Source of the DNA: Corallococcus soli
GTDB lineage: Bacteria > Myxococcota > Myxococcia > Myxococcales > Myxococcaceae
DNA length: 64,000 bases
NCBI RefSeq assembly: GCF_014930455.1
Contig: NZ_JAAIYO010000018.1
Location: 80,563 to 144,562, forward strand
Reading direction: 5' to 3'
Part shown: one piece after another, positions 6,499 through 16,715 of the stretch
How the letters are laid out: every line of letters starts with the position of its first letter
Numbering within the stretch: position 1 is the stretch's first letter
Program-made: the position numbers and the translations under genes
The notes under the pieces: model-generated
Database searches by the model: none
Told to the model about the DNA's origin: nothing
What the model saw: the letters and a program-made list of their open reading frames with translations, nothing else

Positions 6499-8490
6499 AT
6501 GAGCGACGCGGCGCAGTCCCTCGCGGGACAGGAGGAGGTCCGTTACCGGGCACTTCAGGCCGTGGACCCGCGTGCGCCGGGCGCCCTGGAGACCTTCACG
6601 GCGGGGCTGCACGACGAGAGCTGGCGCGTGCGGCACGCGGCGGCGGAGGGGCTTCGCCGGCTGCCGGACGCGGAGCGCGTCACCGCGCGGCTCATCTCCG
6701 TGCTGGGAGAGCGGGGCGAGACGGGCGCGCGCAACGCGGCGGCCGAAGCCCTGGCCGGCATGGGCACGGTGGCGCTGCACCCGCTGGTGCTCCTGCTGGA
6801 GCATGAGGATCCGGATCAGCGCAAGCTCGCGGCGGACATCCTGGGCCAGCTGGGCCGCGCGGAGGTGGAGGACGTGCTGCTGCGCGCGCTCTCCGACGTG
6901 GACCTCAACGTGCGCGTGTCCGCAGCCGAGGCCCTGGGCCGCACGGGCGGCGAGGCGGCGGTGCGGGCGCTGGAGGCGCTGCTGGACGCGGAGACGTCGC
7001 TGCTGCGGCTGGCGGCGCTGGAGGGGCTCGTGGCGCTGCGCAGGGCGCCGGCCACGGAGCGCGTGATGGCGCTGGTGGACGCGCCGCTCCTCCAGCGCAG
7101 CGCCCTGCGCCTGCTGGGGCTGTGTCCGCCGGGCGCGTCCACCGAGCGCATCTGCCAGGCGCTGGCCTCCCCGGTGCGTTCGGTGCGCGAGGCGGCCCTC
7201 GTCGCCCTGGGGACCCAGGCCTCGGGGCTGGGACCCTACGCCCGCAGCGAGCTGGACGCGGTGGCGCGCGCGGTGCTCTCCCGCATCCCGGAGATGACGG
7301 ACCGGGTGGCGCAGGCGCTGGACGTGGAGGACGTGCAGGTGCGGGCCGGCGCGCTGGTGGCCGCCGGGGCGCTGGGGGAGGCGTCGCTGGCGCTGGCGGT
7401 GGCGGAGGTGGCGCGCGAGGACCGGCTGCTGCGCGAGGTGCTCTTCACGCTGGGCCAGCTGGGCCCGGAGGGGCGGCGGCTGCTCCTGAAGAACATGGGC
7501 GCGCTGTCGCTGCCCGCGCGCACGGTGGCGGCGGAGGCGCTGGTGCTGCTGGTGGACGCGACGTCGGTGCCGGAGCTGTGCGCGCTGCTGGAGTGGGCGG
7601 AGGACGACCTGCGCGCCGTGGTGGTGCGGGCGCTGGGGCGCACGCGCTCGCCGCAGGCGCTGGCGCCGCTGGTGGCCCTGCTCGCGGACCCCTCGCTGTC
7701 GGGGACGGCGGTGCGGGCGCTGGAGCAGCTCATCGCGGTGCATCCGCTGGCGGCGCTGGCGGCGCTGGAGGCGGCGGTGGAGCAGCGCACGACGCCCGCG
7801 GCGGTGGCGGTGCTGGGGCGGCTGGGCGGCGCGCAGGTGCTGCCCCTGTTGCGGCGGCTGGCGCGCGACGCGGATGCCCCGTGGCGGGCGGCGGCGGTGG
7901 AGGCGGCCAGCCGGGTGAGCGGCGACGCGGGCCTGGAGCTGGCGCGCGGAGCGCTGGCGGACGAATCCGCGCCCGTGCGCATCGCCGCCGTGCGGGCGCT
8001 GGGCCGGCAGGGCGGGCAGGAGGCCGGGAGCTTCCTGGGGCTCGCGCTGAAGGACGAGGACCGCGCCGTGCGCCTGGCCGCGGTGGAGGCGGTGGGCGCG
8101 GGCGGCGCGACGGAGCGGGCCCTGGACCTGGAGGCGCTGGTGCGCCACGCGGATGGCGCGCTGGCGGTGCTGGCCGTGCGGGCCCTGGCGAAGCTGGGCA
8201 AGGTGGGCTCGGGGATGCTGTGGGACGCGCTGGGCCACCCCGACACGGAGGTGGTGAAGGCGGCGCTGGCGGCGCTGACGGCGGCGGAGGGGGCGGCGGA
8301 CGGCGCGGCGCTGGCGGTGTCCCTGGTGGGCCATCCCCGCTGGGACGTGCGGGCGGCGGCGGCCCGCGTGCTGGGGGATTTGGGGCGCCCGGAGTGCCTG
8401 CCGGTGCTGGAGCAGGCGCTGTCGGTGGAGCACGACGCGCTGGCCCGCCGGGCGTTGGTGGACGCGGTGGCCCGGTTGTCAGGGCGCTGA
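6499..8490 (+). CDS. HEAT-repeat protein of the chemosensory operon
   Basis: The 663-residue protein is built almost entirely of degenerate HEAT (PBS-lyase type) helical repeats of about 30 residues. Units such as WRVRHAAAEGLRRLPD, LNVRVSAAEALGRTGGEAAV, APVRIAAVRALGRQGG and WDVRAAAARVLGDLGRPECL share an R-x-A-A-x-A-L-G core. There is no signal peptide, membrane segment or catalytic motif. Such solenoids are normally protein-binding scaffolds. Its place between cheW and cheR suggests that it binds a Che protein or a downstream target, but the partner is unknown. Start ATG 6499 has GGAGGAG 9 nt upstream. The frame is open further back, but only over low-complexity sequence. Confidence 0.88.
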   Translation: MSDAAQSLAGQEEVRYRALQAVDPRAPGALETFTAGLHDESWRVRHAAAEGLRRLPDAERVTARLISVLGERGETGARNAAAEALAGMGTVALHPLVLLLEHEDPDQRKLAADILGQLGRAEVEDVLLRALSDVDLNVRVSAAEALGRTGGEAAVRALEALLDAETSLLRLAALEGLVALRRAPATERVMALVDAPLLQRSALRLLGLCPPGASTERICQALASPVRSVREAALVALGTQASGLGPYARSELDAVARAVLSRIPEMTDRVAQALDVEDVQVRAGALVAAGALGEASLALAVAEVAREDRLLREVLFTLGQLGPEGRRLLLKNMGALSLPARTVAAEALVLLVDATSVPELCALLEWAEDDLRAVVVRALGRTRSPQALAPLVALLADPSLSGTAVRALEQLIAVHPLAALAALEAAVEQRTTPAAVAVLGRLGGAQVLPLLRRLARDADAPWRAAAVEAASRVSGDAGLELARGALADESAPVRIAAVRALGRQGGQEAGSFLGLALKDEDRAVRLAAVEAVGAGGATERALDLEALVRHADGALAVLAVRALAKLGKVGSGMLWDALGHPDTEVVKAALAALTAAEGAADGAALAVSLVGHPRWDVRAAAARVLGDLGRPECLPVLEQALSVEHDALARRALVDAVARLSGR

Positions 8491-8503
8491 GGGAAAGCCG
8501 CGC

Positions 8504-9376
8504 ATGCCACGCTTCGACGAAGGCCGTCCGGAGATGACGCTGGAGGAGTTCCGGCTCCTGCGCGACCACGTCTATGCCCACTGCGGCATCCTCATCCACG
8601 AGGACATGAAGTTCGTGATGGAGCGCCGGCTGTGGCCCCGGCTGGAGGCGCTGGGGCTCGCGGACTTCGGCGCCTACCACCGCTACCTGCGCTACGACGC
8701 CCAGCGCATCGCGGAGCTGGAAGCGGCGGTCGAGTCCCTCACCACGCACGAGACGTACTTCTTTCGCGAACCCGCGCAGCTCAAGGCCTTCTGCGAGGAG
8801 CTGCTCCCGCTGCTGGAGAAGAAGAACGCGCGCACCCGGCGGCTGCGGCTGTGGTCGGCGGGGTGCTCTTCCGGAGAAGAGGCGTACACGGTGGCGATGC
8901 TGCTGAAGGACAGCGGCCGCTTCGACGACTGGGACGTGGAGGTGCACGGCACGGACCTGTCGCGCCGGGTGCTGGCGGTGGCCCGCCGCGCCGAGTACGG
9001 GCCCAGCGCCCTGCGCGCGACGCCGCCGGACCTGCTGGAGCGCTTCTTCGTGCCCGTGGGGGTGAACCGCGTGCGCGTGCGCGACGACGTGAAGGCGTGG
9101 GTGAGCTTCGGCCACCACAACCTGGCGGACGAGGCGGCCAGCCAGCTGGTGCCGCGCACCGACGTCGTCTTCTGCCGCAACGTGATGATCTACTTCGACC
9201 AGGCCGCGCGCCGCCGCGTGCTGGGCGTCATCCGCGACCGGCTCTGTCCCGGGGGCTACCTGCTGCTGGGCCACGCGGAGAACCTGCTCAGCCTGGGCGC
9301 GGACTTCGAGCTGGTGCACCTGAAGGGCGACCTCGTGTACCGCCGGCCGGAGCTGCCGAACGGGGAGGGCCGCTGA
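8504..9376 (+). CDS. cheR: Chemoreceptor glutamate methyltransferase CheR
   Basis: The 290-residue protein has the CheR layout. A small N-terminal helical domain (MTLEEFRLLRDHVYAHCGI) precedes a class I SAM-dependent methyltransferase domain. TTHETYFFRE, the SAM-binding LWSAGCSSGEEAYTVAMLL around residue 117, and CRNVMIYFD near 225 are all characteristic. CheR methylates glutamates on chemoreceptors with S-adenosylmethionine and so adjusts CheA output. There is no TPR extension and no VLxD/NWETF-binding beta subdomain obvious by eye. The gene starts 13 nt after the HEAT gene and overlaps cheB by one base (TGATG). Its presence implies receptors encoded elsewhere that undergo adaptation by methylation. 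Confidence 0.95.
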   Translation: MPRFDEGRPEMTLEEFRLLRDHVYAHCGILIHEDMKFVMERRLWPRLEALGLADFGAYHRYLRYDAQRIAELEAAVESLTTHETYFFREPAQLKAFCEELLPLLEKKNARTRRLRLWSAGCSSGEEAYTVAMLLKDSGRFDDWDVEVHGTDLSRRVLAVARRAEYGPSALRATPPDLLERFFVPVGVNRVRVRDDVKAWVSFGHHNLADEAASQLVPRTDVVFCRNVMIYFDQAARRRVLGVIRDRLCPGGYLLLGHAENLLSLGADFELVHLKGDLVYRRPELPNGEGR

Positions 9377-10419
9377 TGGGACGCCCGCTCACGGTGCTCG
9401 TCATCGACGACTCGGCCACCAACCGCCGCACGCTCACCACGCTCCTGGAGTCCTCCAACGAAGTGATGGTGCTGGACTGGGCGGGGGACGGCGAGGAGGG
9501 GCTCAAGAAGGTCCTGGACCTGAAGCCGGACGTGGTGACGCTGGACCTGGAGATGCCCAGGCTGGGAGGCCACACCTTCCTGCGGCTGCTGATGCGCGCG
9601 TCGCCCACGCCCGTCATCGTCATCTCCAGCTACGCGCACAAGTCGGACGTGTTCAAGGCGCTGGAATTGGGCGCGTTCGACTTCATCGCCAAGCCGCCCC
9701 GGATCACGCCGGAGACCCTGGAGCTGCTCCGGCGTGAACTCCTGGACAAGGTGTTCGCCGCCCGCCACGTGAAGTCCGGTGGCCGCCATGGGGCCGCGCT
9801 GCGCAGCGCCGTGTTCTCCGGCGAGGCGCCCCAGGTCATCGCCGTGGGGGCCTCCACCGGCGGGCCTCCGGCGGTGCAGCGGCTGCTGGAGGGCCTGGCC
9901 TCCGAGCCGACCGCGAGCGTGCTGGTGAGCCAGCACATGCCCTCGCAGTTCACCCGGGCCTTCGCGGAGCGGTTGGATCGCATCGGCCCCTTCACGGTGA
10001 CGGAGGCGTGTGACGGCGACGTGGTGGCGCCGGGCCACGTCTACATCGCGCCGGGCGGCCGGCACATGGTGCTGACGGAGCGCGCGGGGCGGATGGAGCT
10101 GCGCACGCCGGGGCCCGTGCCCGCGGACAAGTACGCGCCGTCGGTGGACCGGCTCTTCGAGAGCGCGGCGGAGGTGCTGGGCTCCCGCGCGGTGGCGGTG
10201 GTGCTGACGGGCATGGGCGCGGACGGGGCGCAGGGCGTGCGCAGCGTGCGGCGTGAGGGGGGAGAGACCTGGGCCGAGTCCGAGGACACGGCGGTGGTGT
10301 TCGGCATGCCCAAGGAGGCCATCGCCACCGGGGCGGTGACGCGGGTTTTGGCCCTGGACGCCATCGGGACGGAGCTGGCCCTGCTGGTGGGGCGGCGAAG
10401 GCAGGCCGCCGGGCAGTGA
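9376..10419 (+). CDS. cheB: Chemoreceptor methylesterase/response regulator CheB
   Basis: The 347-residue protein joins a receiver domain (acidic D11/D12, phosphoacceptor D57 in LDLEMPRLGG, lysine in FIAKPP) to a CheB methylesterase domain. The catalytic triad is visible as S160 (ASTGGPP), H187 (SQHMP) and D283 (GMGADG). CheB removes methyl groups from, or deamidates, chemoreceptors and is activated by phosphotransfer from CheA. It opposes CheR, whose gene it overlaps. The start ATG 9376 shares its A with the cheR stop codon, so translation is coupled. Confidence 0.96.
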   Translation: MGRPLTVLVIDDSATNRRTLTTLLESSNEVMVLDWAGDGEEGLKKVLDLKPDVVTLDLEMPRLGGHTFLRLLMRASPTPVIVISSYAHKSDVFKALELGAFDFIAKPPRITPETLELLRRELLDKVFAARHVKSGGRHGAALRSAVFSGEAPQVIAVGASTGGPPAVQRLLEGLASEPTASVLVSQHMPSQFTRAFAERLDRIGPFTVTEACDGDVVAPGHVYIAPGGRHMVLTERAGRMELRTPGPVPADKYAPSVDRLFESAAEVLGSRAVAVVLTGMGADGAQGVRSVRREGGETWAESEDTAVVFGMPKEAIATGAVTRVLALDAIGTELALLVGRRRQAAGQ

Positions 10420-10476
10420 ATCGGTGGTTGCCGGACAGGCCACCGCACATTCCCGGGCCGGGCGGCGCGAGGGTGC

Positions 10477-10482
10477 TAGGCT
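10477..10482 (+). promoter_or_regulatory. -10-like box before second response regulator
   Basis: TAGGCT in GCTAGGCT lies 7 nt upstream of ATG 10490. It matches the box seen at 2388 and at other starts in this window. The -35 position holds no clear TTG element. Confidence 0.3.
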
Positions 10483-10489
10483 CCCGGGC

Positions 10490-10876
10490 ATGTCGCAGCA
10501 GCAGATCCGCGCGCTGGTGGTGGACGACTCGCAGGCCATGCGCCGCAGCATCATGTACGCGCTCCAGCGGCTCACGGGCGTCGTCTGCGTGGAGGCCGAG
10601 GACGGGGTGGCGGGGCTGAAGATGCTCACCACGCAGGGCCGCTTCGACCTGGTGCTGACGGACATCAACATGCCGCTGATGGACGGGCTGAAGCTCATCA
10701 GCCACATCCGCCAGGCGCCGGAGCACCGGGGCGTGCCCATCGTCGTCGTGACGACGGAGGGCGCGGCCGCGGACCGGGCGCGGGCCATGGCCCTGGGCGC
10801 GAGCGCCTACCTGGTGAAGCCCGTGCAGGCCCGGGTGGTGTTGGAGACGGTGAAGGAACTGCTGAAGCTCGGCTGA
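10490..10876 (+). CDS. CheY-like single-domain response regulator 2
   Basis: The 128-residue lone receiver has D12/D13, a predicted phosphoacceptor D58 (TDINMPLMDGLKL), T88/T89 and K110 (YLVKPV). It closely resembles the first receiver of the operon around the phosphorylation site (both TDINMP and VTTEG), so both probably descend from one CheY-type ancestor. Two receivers may act as output and phosphate sink for the same CheA; this is inference. ATG 10490 was chosen over the longer open frame because it starts just before the first beta strand and follows the -10-like box. Confidence 0.92.
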   Translation: MSQQQIRALVVDDSQAMRRSIMYALQRLTGVVCVEAEDGVAGLKMLTTQGRFDLVLTDINMPLMDGLKLISHIRQAPEHRGVPIVVVTTEGAAADRARAMALGASAYLVKPVQARVVLETVKELLKLG

Positions 10877-10897
10877 GCTTCGGAGGCCCAGGCACGC

Positions 10898-11677
10898 ATG
10901 GAACCGGCGCTGGACGTCGAGGGGCTGGAGAAGACGTACGGCGCGGTGCAGGCGGTGCGGGGGCTGACGTTCCAGGTGGCCCCGGGAGAGGTGCTGGGAC
11001 TCGTGGGGCCCAACGGCGCGGGCAAGACGTCCACGCTGCGCTGCCTCGCCGGCATCCTGCCCCCGTCCGTGGGCCGCGTGCGGGTGGCGGGGCACGACCT
11101 GGCGGTGGGGCCGGTGGACGCGAAGCGGGCGCTGGCCTTCCTGCCGGACGAGCCGCGCTTCTTCGAATACCTCACCGTCTGGGAGCACCTGAACTTCACC
11201 GCGCGCCTCTACGGCGTGGAGGACTGGGAGCCGCGGGGCCGCGCGCTCTTGGAGGAGATGGAGCTGACGGGCCGGGAGAAGTCGCTGCCCGGGGAGCTGT
11301 CGCGGGGCATGAAGCAGAAGCTGTCCATCGCGTGCGGCTTCCTGCACCAGCCCCGGCTCATCCTGCTGGACGAACCGCTGACGGGGTTGGATCCGCTGGG
11401 CATCCGCCGGATGAAGGCGTCGCTGCGCCGCCGCGCGGAGGAGGGCACGGCGCTGGTGCTGTCGTCGCACCTGCTGCCGCTGGTGGAAGAGCTGTGCCAC
11501 CGGCTGCTCATCATCGCCGGAGGCCGCGCGGTGGCGCTGGGCACGCTGCCGGAGATCCGCGAACAGCTGGCCGGTGGGGAAGGCGACGGCGCGTCGCTGG
11601 AGGAGCTGTTCGTGCGCATCACCAGCGCGGCCTCGGAGGAGCCGGAAGCGGTCGGGCCGGGGCCCCGGGCGCCGTGA
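10898..11677 (+). CDS. ABC transporter ATP-binding protein
   Basis: The 259-residue ATPase shows Walker A GPNGAGKT near residue 39, the signature LSRGMKQKLS near 133, Walker B LILLDEPLTG near 152 and a switch histidine in SSHLLPL. The signature motif is SRG rather than SGG, as in several drug- and Na-export type ATPases. It lacks a membrane domain and is coupled by a GTGA overlap to the following permease gene, so the pair likely forms an exporter. The substrate cannot be told from sequence. It begins 21 nt after the second response regulator and could be the last part of the chemosensory transcript, although no functional link is evident. Confidence 0.92.
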   Translation: MEPALDVEGLEKTYGAVQAVRGLTFQVAPGEVLGLVGPNGAGKTSTLRCLAGILPPSVGRVRVAGHDLAVGPVDAKRALAFLPDEPRFFEYLTVWEHLNFTARLYGVEDWEPRGRALLEEMELTGREKSLPGELSRGMKQKLSIACGFLHQPRLILLDEPLTGLDPLGIRRMKASLRRRAEEGTALVLSSHLLPLVEELCHRLLIIAGGRAVALGTLPEIREQLAGGEGDGASLEELFVRITSAASEEPEAVGPGPRAP

Positions 11678-13404
11678 GCTTCTCGCGGGCGGTGGCCTTC
11701 CTGTGGGTGCGGACCTGGCGCAACCGGCTGGTGCGTCAGGTGCAGCGGCTGAAGCGCCCGCGCTACCTGCTGGGCGCGCTGGTGGGCGCCGCGTACCTGT
11801 ATTCGCTCGTGGGCCGCAGCGTGTTCGTGCAGGGCACGGGCCGGGCGGTGTCCCCGAACGCGCGGCTGTTCGCGGAGTTCTCGCTGGAGGTGTCGGTGCT
11901 GGGCACGCTGGTGACGGCGTGGGTGCTGGGCGCGGACCGGCCGGCGCTGAGCTTCACGCAGACGGAGGTGCAGTACCTCTTCCCGGCGCCCGTCACGCGC
12001 CGGGCGCTGCTGCACTACAAGCTCCTGCGGGGTTTGCTGAGCGCGACGCTGGCGGCGCTGGCGGCGACGGTGTTCGTCGGGCGCTTCACGAGCCCCCGTC
12101 CAGAGCTCTTCTTCCTGGGCGCCGCGCTGGCCATGGGCACGCTGTACCTGCACGGCACCGCGGCGTCCTTCGTGCGCGCGTGGCTGGTGTCCCGGGGGCG
12201 CTGGGGCGGCGCCGTGCGCTGGGCGGTGGTGGGGCTGGTCCTCGTGGCGGTGACGGGGACGCTCGTGTCCACGCTCCAGGCACACCCGTGGCCGGACAAC
12301 GCGGGAGCGCCCTTCGCCGTGCGGGAGTGGCTGCGCGAGGTGCTGAACGCCCCGGGCCCGCGGGCGGTGCTGTGGCCGGGCCGGGCGCTGGTGGCGCCCT
12401 CCATGGCGCGCAGCGGGCAGGACTTCCTGCGCTACCTGCCTGCGTCGCTCGCGCTGCTGCTGGCCCACTACGCCTGGGTGATGGCGGTGGAGGTGCCCTT
12501 CGAGGACTCGGCGGTGGCCAGCGCGGACGCGCGGACGCGGCAGCAGGCCCGGCGGGGCGACCGGGCCGCGCGGGGCGGGAACATCCGCGTGGGCCGGGTG
12601 CCCTTCGCGCTGAAGGCCCGGGGGCGTCCGGAGGTGGCGCTCCTGTGGAAGAACCTCATCGCGCGCAAGCGGCTGGGCGGCGGGCTGGTGATGCTGCTGG
12701 GCTTCGTGGTGATGGGCGCGCTGGTAGCGCTGGTGCTGGGCGACCTGCGGATGTTCTCGAACACGCGGGAGCTGCTGGGCCCCATGAGCCTGATGGTCGC
12801 GGTGGCGATGGCCGTCATCGGACCGACCGCGTTCCGGACCGACCTGCGCATGGACCTGCCGAAGCTGGAGCTGCTGCGCGCGCTGCCGCTCACGGGCCGC
12901 CAGGTGGTGCGCGCGGAGCTGGCGGCGTCGGCGCTGACGCTGGGCGTGGCGCAGTGGGTGATGTTGCTGGTGGCCCTGGTGCTGGGCGTGGGCACGGACG
13001 ACGAAACGCTCGCGCCGTGGTCCACGCCGGTGGTGCTGGGGCTGCTGTCGGTGCTGCCGACGCTGGGGCTCGCGGGGCTGTTCGTGCAGAACGCGGCGGT
13101 GGTGCTGCTGCCCGCGTGGATCCCGGCGGACTCGGAGCGGGCGCGCGGCGTGGAGGCCCTGGGCCAGCGGTTGCTCACGCTGGTGGGCACGCTGGTGGTG
13201 ACGCTGCTGGGACTGTTGCCCGCCGCGGTGGTGGCCCTGCTCGTGGGCTACCCGCTGTTCACTGTCATGGGTCGGTGGGCGGTGCCGCTCGCGGGGCTGG
13301 TGGCGGCGGGGGCACTCTTCGCGGAGGTGGCGCTGGGCGTCGCCTTCCTCGGTCGTGCCTTCGAGCGGCTGGACGTGTCCGAGGAACAGTCGAACGCAGG
13401 TTGA
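11674..13404 (+). CDS. ABC transporter permease, multi-pass membrane protein
   Basis: The 576-residue protein has about ten hydrophobic segments, for example LLGALVGAAYLYSLVG near residue 30, AVVGLVLVAVTGTLV near 185 and a dense group after residue 335. A hydrophilic, Arg-rich stretch lies near residues 285-315. It resembles the large ABC-2-type permeases paired with SRG-signature ATPases, but I cannot name a family with certainty. GTG 11674 overlaps the stop of the ATPase gene, which supports a two-component exporter. It would sit in the inner membrane as the translocation pore. The longer upstream frame is rejected because it would overlap the ATPase coding region by 340 nt. Confidence 0.85.
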   Translation: MSFSRAVAFLWVRTWRNRLVRQVQRLKRPRYLLGALVGAAYLYSLVGRSVFVQGTGRAVSPNARLFAEFSLEVSVLGTLVTAWVLGADRPALSFTQTEVQYLFPAPVTRRALLHYKLLRGLLSATLAALAATVFVGRFTSPRPELFFLGAALAMGTLYLHGTAASFVRAWLVSRGRWGGAVRWAVVGLVLVAVTGTLVSTLQAHPWPDNAGAPFAVREWLREVLNAPGPRAVLWPGRALVAPSMARSGQDFLRYLPASLALLLAHYAWVMAVEVPFEDSAVASADARTRQQARRGDRAARGGNIRVGRVPFALKARGRPEVALLWKNLIARKRLGGGLVMLLGFVVMGALVALVLGDLRMFSNTRELLGPMSLMVAVAMAVIGPTAFRTDLRMDLPKLELLRALPLTGRQVVRAELAASALTLGVAQWVMLLVALVLGVGTDDETLAPWSTPVVLGLLSVLPTLGLAGLFVQNAAVVLLPAWIPADSERARGVEALGQRLLTLVGTLVVTLLGLLPAAVVALLVGYPLFTVMGRWAVPLAGLVAAGALFAEVALGVAFLGRAFERLDVSEEQSNAG

Positions 13405-13429
13405 ACCCGAGCACGAAGGGAGCATCCCC

Positions 13430-14320
13430 ATGAAGGTCGGCTTCATCGGATTGGGAAACATGGGCGCGCCAATGGCGAAGAACCTGCTGGGCGCGGGCCA
13501 CGACGTCACGGTGTGGAACCGCACCGCCGCCAAGGCGCAGCCGCTGCGGGAGCAGGGCGCGCGCGTGGCGAGCACGCCCGGCGAGGCGGCGCGTGACGCG
13601 GAGGTCGTCGTGTCGATGCTGGCGGACGACCCGGCCGTGGAGGCCGCCATCCTGGGCCCGGACGGCGTCGTCGCGGCCCTGCCGAAGGGCGCGGTCCACG
13701 TCTCCTCCAGCACCATCTCCGTCGCGCTGTCGGAGCGGCTGACGAAGGCGCACGCGGAGGCGGGCCAGGGCTACGTGTCCGCCCCCGTCTTCGGCCGCCC
13801 GGAAGCCGCCGAGGGCAAGCAGCTCTGGGTCATCGCCGCCGGCCCCGGGGCGCAGGTGGAGCGCGTGCGCCCGCTGCTCACGGCGCTGGGCCGGGGCCTC
13901 ACGGAGCTGGGCGAGAAGCCCTCGTCCGCCAACGTGGTGAAGCTCTCCGGCAACTTCCTCATCGCCTCCATGATGGAGGCCCTGTCGGAGGCCTTCGCCC
14001 TGGCGGAGAAGTCCGGCGTGGAGCGCGCCGCGTTCCTGGACGTCTTCAAGGCCGTCTTCGCCCGCTCGCCCATCTTCGAGAACTACGCGGGCGCCATCGC
14101 CAGGGGGCAGACCACCCCCGCGGGCTTCGCGCTGCGCCTGGGCCTCAAGGACGTGACGCTGGCGCTGGAGGCTGGGCGCGCCGCGGAGGTGCCGCTGCCG
14201 CTGGCCAGCCTCCTGCGCGACCACTTCCTCACCGGCGTCGCGCAGGGGCGCGGTGACGAGGACTGGTCCGCGCTGGGCGGACTCGCGAGGGACCGCGCGG
14301 GCCTCCCGAAGAAGGCCTGA
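13430..14320 (+). CDS. NAD(P)-dependent beta-hydroxyacid dehydrogenase family protein
   Basis: The 296-residue protein starts KVGFIGLGNMGAPMAKNLL, the Rossmann GxGxMG fingerprint of the 3-hydroxyisobutyrate dehydrogenase/glyoxylate reductase family. VWNRTAAKA follows at the expected cofactor-specificity position; an N-R-T loop usually fits NADP. The conserved SSSTIS substrate loop (about residue 93-98) and the catalytic-lysine region (VVKLSGNFLIASMMEAL, about 170) are present. The likely reaction is reduction of a small 2- or 3-oxoacid or semialdehyde such as glyoxylate or succinic semialdehyde, but the substrate cannot be fixed by sequence. It begins 25 nt after the permease gene. A 291-nt gap follows. 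Confidence 0.88.
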   Translation: MKVGFIGLGNMGAPMAKNLLGAGHDVTVWNRTAAKAQPLREQGARVASTPGEAARDAEVVVSMLADDPAVEAAILGPDGVVAALPKGAVHVSSSTISVALSERLTKAHAEAGQGYVSAPVFGRPEAAEGKQLWVIAAGPGAQVERVRPLLTALGRGLTELGEKPSSANVVKLSGNFLIASMMEALSEAFALAEKSGVERAAFLDVFKAVFARSPIFENYAGAIARGQTTPAGFALRLGLKDVTLALEAGRAAEVPLPLASLLRDHFLTGVAQGRGDEDWSALGGLARDRAGLPKKA

Positions 14321-14611
14321 GCGGACACGGCGCCTGGAACGCGACCAGGGCCGTCCATCGAACCGGGCCCATCCTTCCTCCCGAGCGACTCGCGGGACGG
14401 TCCAGGTACTCCTTCGCCAGGATGCGCGCTTGGGTCCCGCGAAGGGACGGCACGAGAGGGGCGCTGCCCTTCGGCCAGGGTCATGAGGGCTCACCCGGAA
14501 CCCACGGGCGGCGACCTGTGCTCCCGCGCGTGCGGCCCCCAGATTTCCCATGGACCCGAGGTCGGCTGAGCGACGGCTGAGCGCGGCCTCCACTCCTTGG
14601 AGGAGACAGCC
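14321..14611 (+). other. Gap between dehydrogenase and cupin genes
   Basis: This 291-nt region has no convincing gene on either strand. It contains a short inverted repeat (GTCCC..GGGAC around 14435-14450) and a small direct repeat (CGGCTGAGCG twice, about 14563-14583). No -35/-10 pair stands out. The ribosome-binding site of the cupin gene (GGAGGAG) closes it. Confidence 0.5.
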
Positions 14612-15013
14612 ATGGCACGCGCAATCATCAAGAAGCTCAGCGATTCCGACGAGCACCGGCCCTTCGTCGCCCACGGCTCCGCGGATGTCTTGAAGCTCGG
14701 CGAGCTCACCATCGGTCGGGGGGTCTTCGAGCCCGGCTGGCAATGGTCGAAGGACGTGAAGCCCCTCGCCGGAACCGAGTTCTGCGAAGTCATCCACACC
14801 ACCTGCGTCCTGTCCGGACAGCTGCACGTCAAGATGCGGGACGGCCAGGAGTTCGACCTGGGCCCGGGTGACGTCGCCTTCATCCCCCCGGGCCACGATG
14901 CCTGGGTCGTGGGCAAGGAGCCCTGCCGCGCCGTGGACTTCACCGGCGCGGAGGACTACGCCCGCGTCCAGGCACGCAAGGAGGAGGAGGCGGAGCCCTC
15001 CGTCCTCCAGTAG
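14612..15013 (+). CDS. Small single-domain cupin protein
   Basis: The 133-residue protein is a one-domain cupin. The two conserved halves are FEPGWQWSKDVKPL...EFCEVIHTTCVLSGQLHVKM and LGPGDVAFIPPGHDAWV, the second being a good cupin motif 2 (GDxxxxPxxxxH). The first motif lacks a full HxH...E set, so metal binding is uncertain. No signal peptide is seen. It may bind a small molecule, but no substrate can be proposed. ATG 14612 is preceded by GGAGGAG at 14599-14605. It stands alone and is followed by a strong bidirectional hairpin shared with asnS. Confidence 0.8.
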   Translation: MARAIIKKLSDSDEHRPFVAHGSADVLKLGELTIGRGVFEPGWQWSKDVKPLAGTEFCEVIHTTCVLSGQLHVKMRDGQEFDLGPGDVAFIPPGHDAWVVGKEPCRAVDFTGAEDYARVQARKEEEAEPSVLQ

Positions 15014-15044
15014 GCGCGGCGGGCGGTACAAGCCCAGGGGCCTT

Positions 15045-15075
15045 GGACCGCGGGTGGAGGCTCCACCCACGGTCC
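15045..15075. terminator. Bidirectional hairpin between the cupin gene and asnS
   Basis: GGACCG-C-GGGTGGA, loop GGC, then TCCACCC-A-CGGTCC forms a 14-position stem with one C/A mismatch. It lies between two convergent genes (ends at 15013 and 15089). There is no long T-tract, as expected in a GC-rich genome. It is likely to end transcripts from both sides. Confidence 0.7.
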
Positions 15076-15088
15076 GGCGGCGCGGGGC

Positions 15089-16489
<1,401 letters not shown>

Positions 16490-16521
16490 GGCGCTCTCCC
16501 TCTGCTCCAGACCGGGAAGGC

Positions 16522-16550
16522 GAGTTAGTCGTGCCCGGGCCGGAGGGCAA
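16522..16550 (-). promoter_or_regulatory. asnS promoter
   Basis: On the minus strand TTGCCC (16545-16550) and TAACTC (16522-16527) are separated by exactly 17 nt, with the asnS ATG 32 nt downstream of the -10 box. This fits a housekeeping sigma promoter. Confidence 0.6.
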
Positions 16551-16685
16551 GCACCGTGCGAGGCCCGCCCCCGGCCCGGGGCACCCACATGGGGCGCCCC
16601 GGTCAGGTTTCCGGGCCAGGCGACCGTCCGGGGAGGCAGGCCGCACGGGGGTGGACGGTCCCCGCCTCCGACGCGGCGAGACTTG

Positions 16686-16715
16686 TTGCCCGCATGTCGC
16701 ACCTCCCGCTAAGAG
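16686..16715 (+). promoter_or_regulatory. leuS promoter
   Basis: TTGCCC (16686-16691) and TAAGAG (16710-16715) are 18 nt apart. Transcription would start only about 5-11 nt before the leuS start codon, so the transcript would be nearly leaderless. Confidence 0.5.

Noticed and set aside
6430..8433. A 667-codon open frame opposite the HEAT-repeat gene
   Set aside because: The repetitive translation mirrors the HEAT codon periodicity and has no independent support.
14563..14583. Direct repeat CGGCTGAGCG as a regulatory element of the cupin gene
   Set aside because: Only two copies, close together in biased sequence, and no promoter nearby; not distinguishable from chance.
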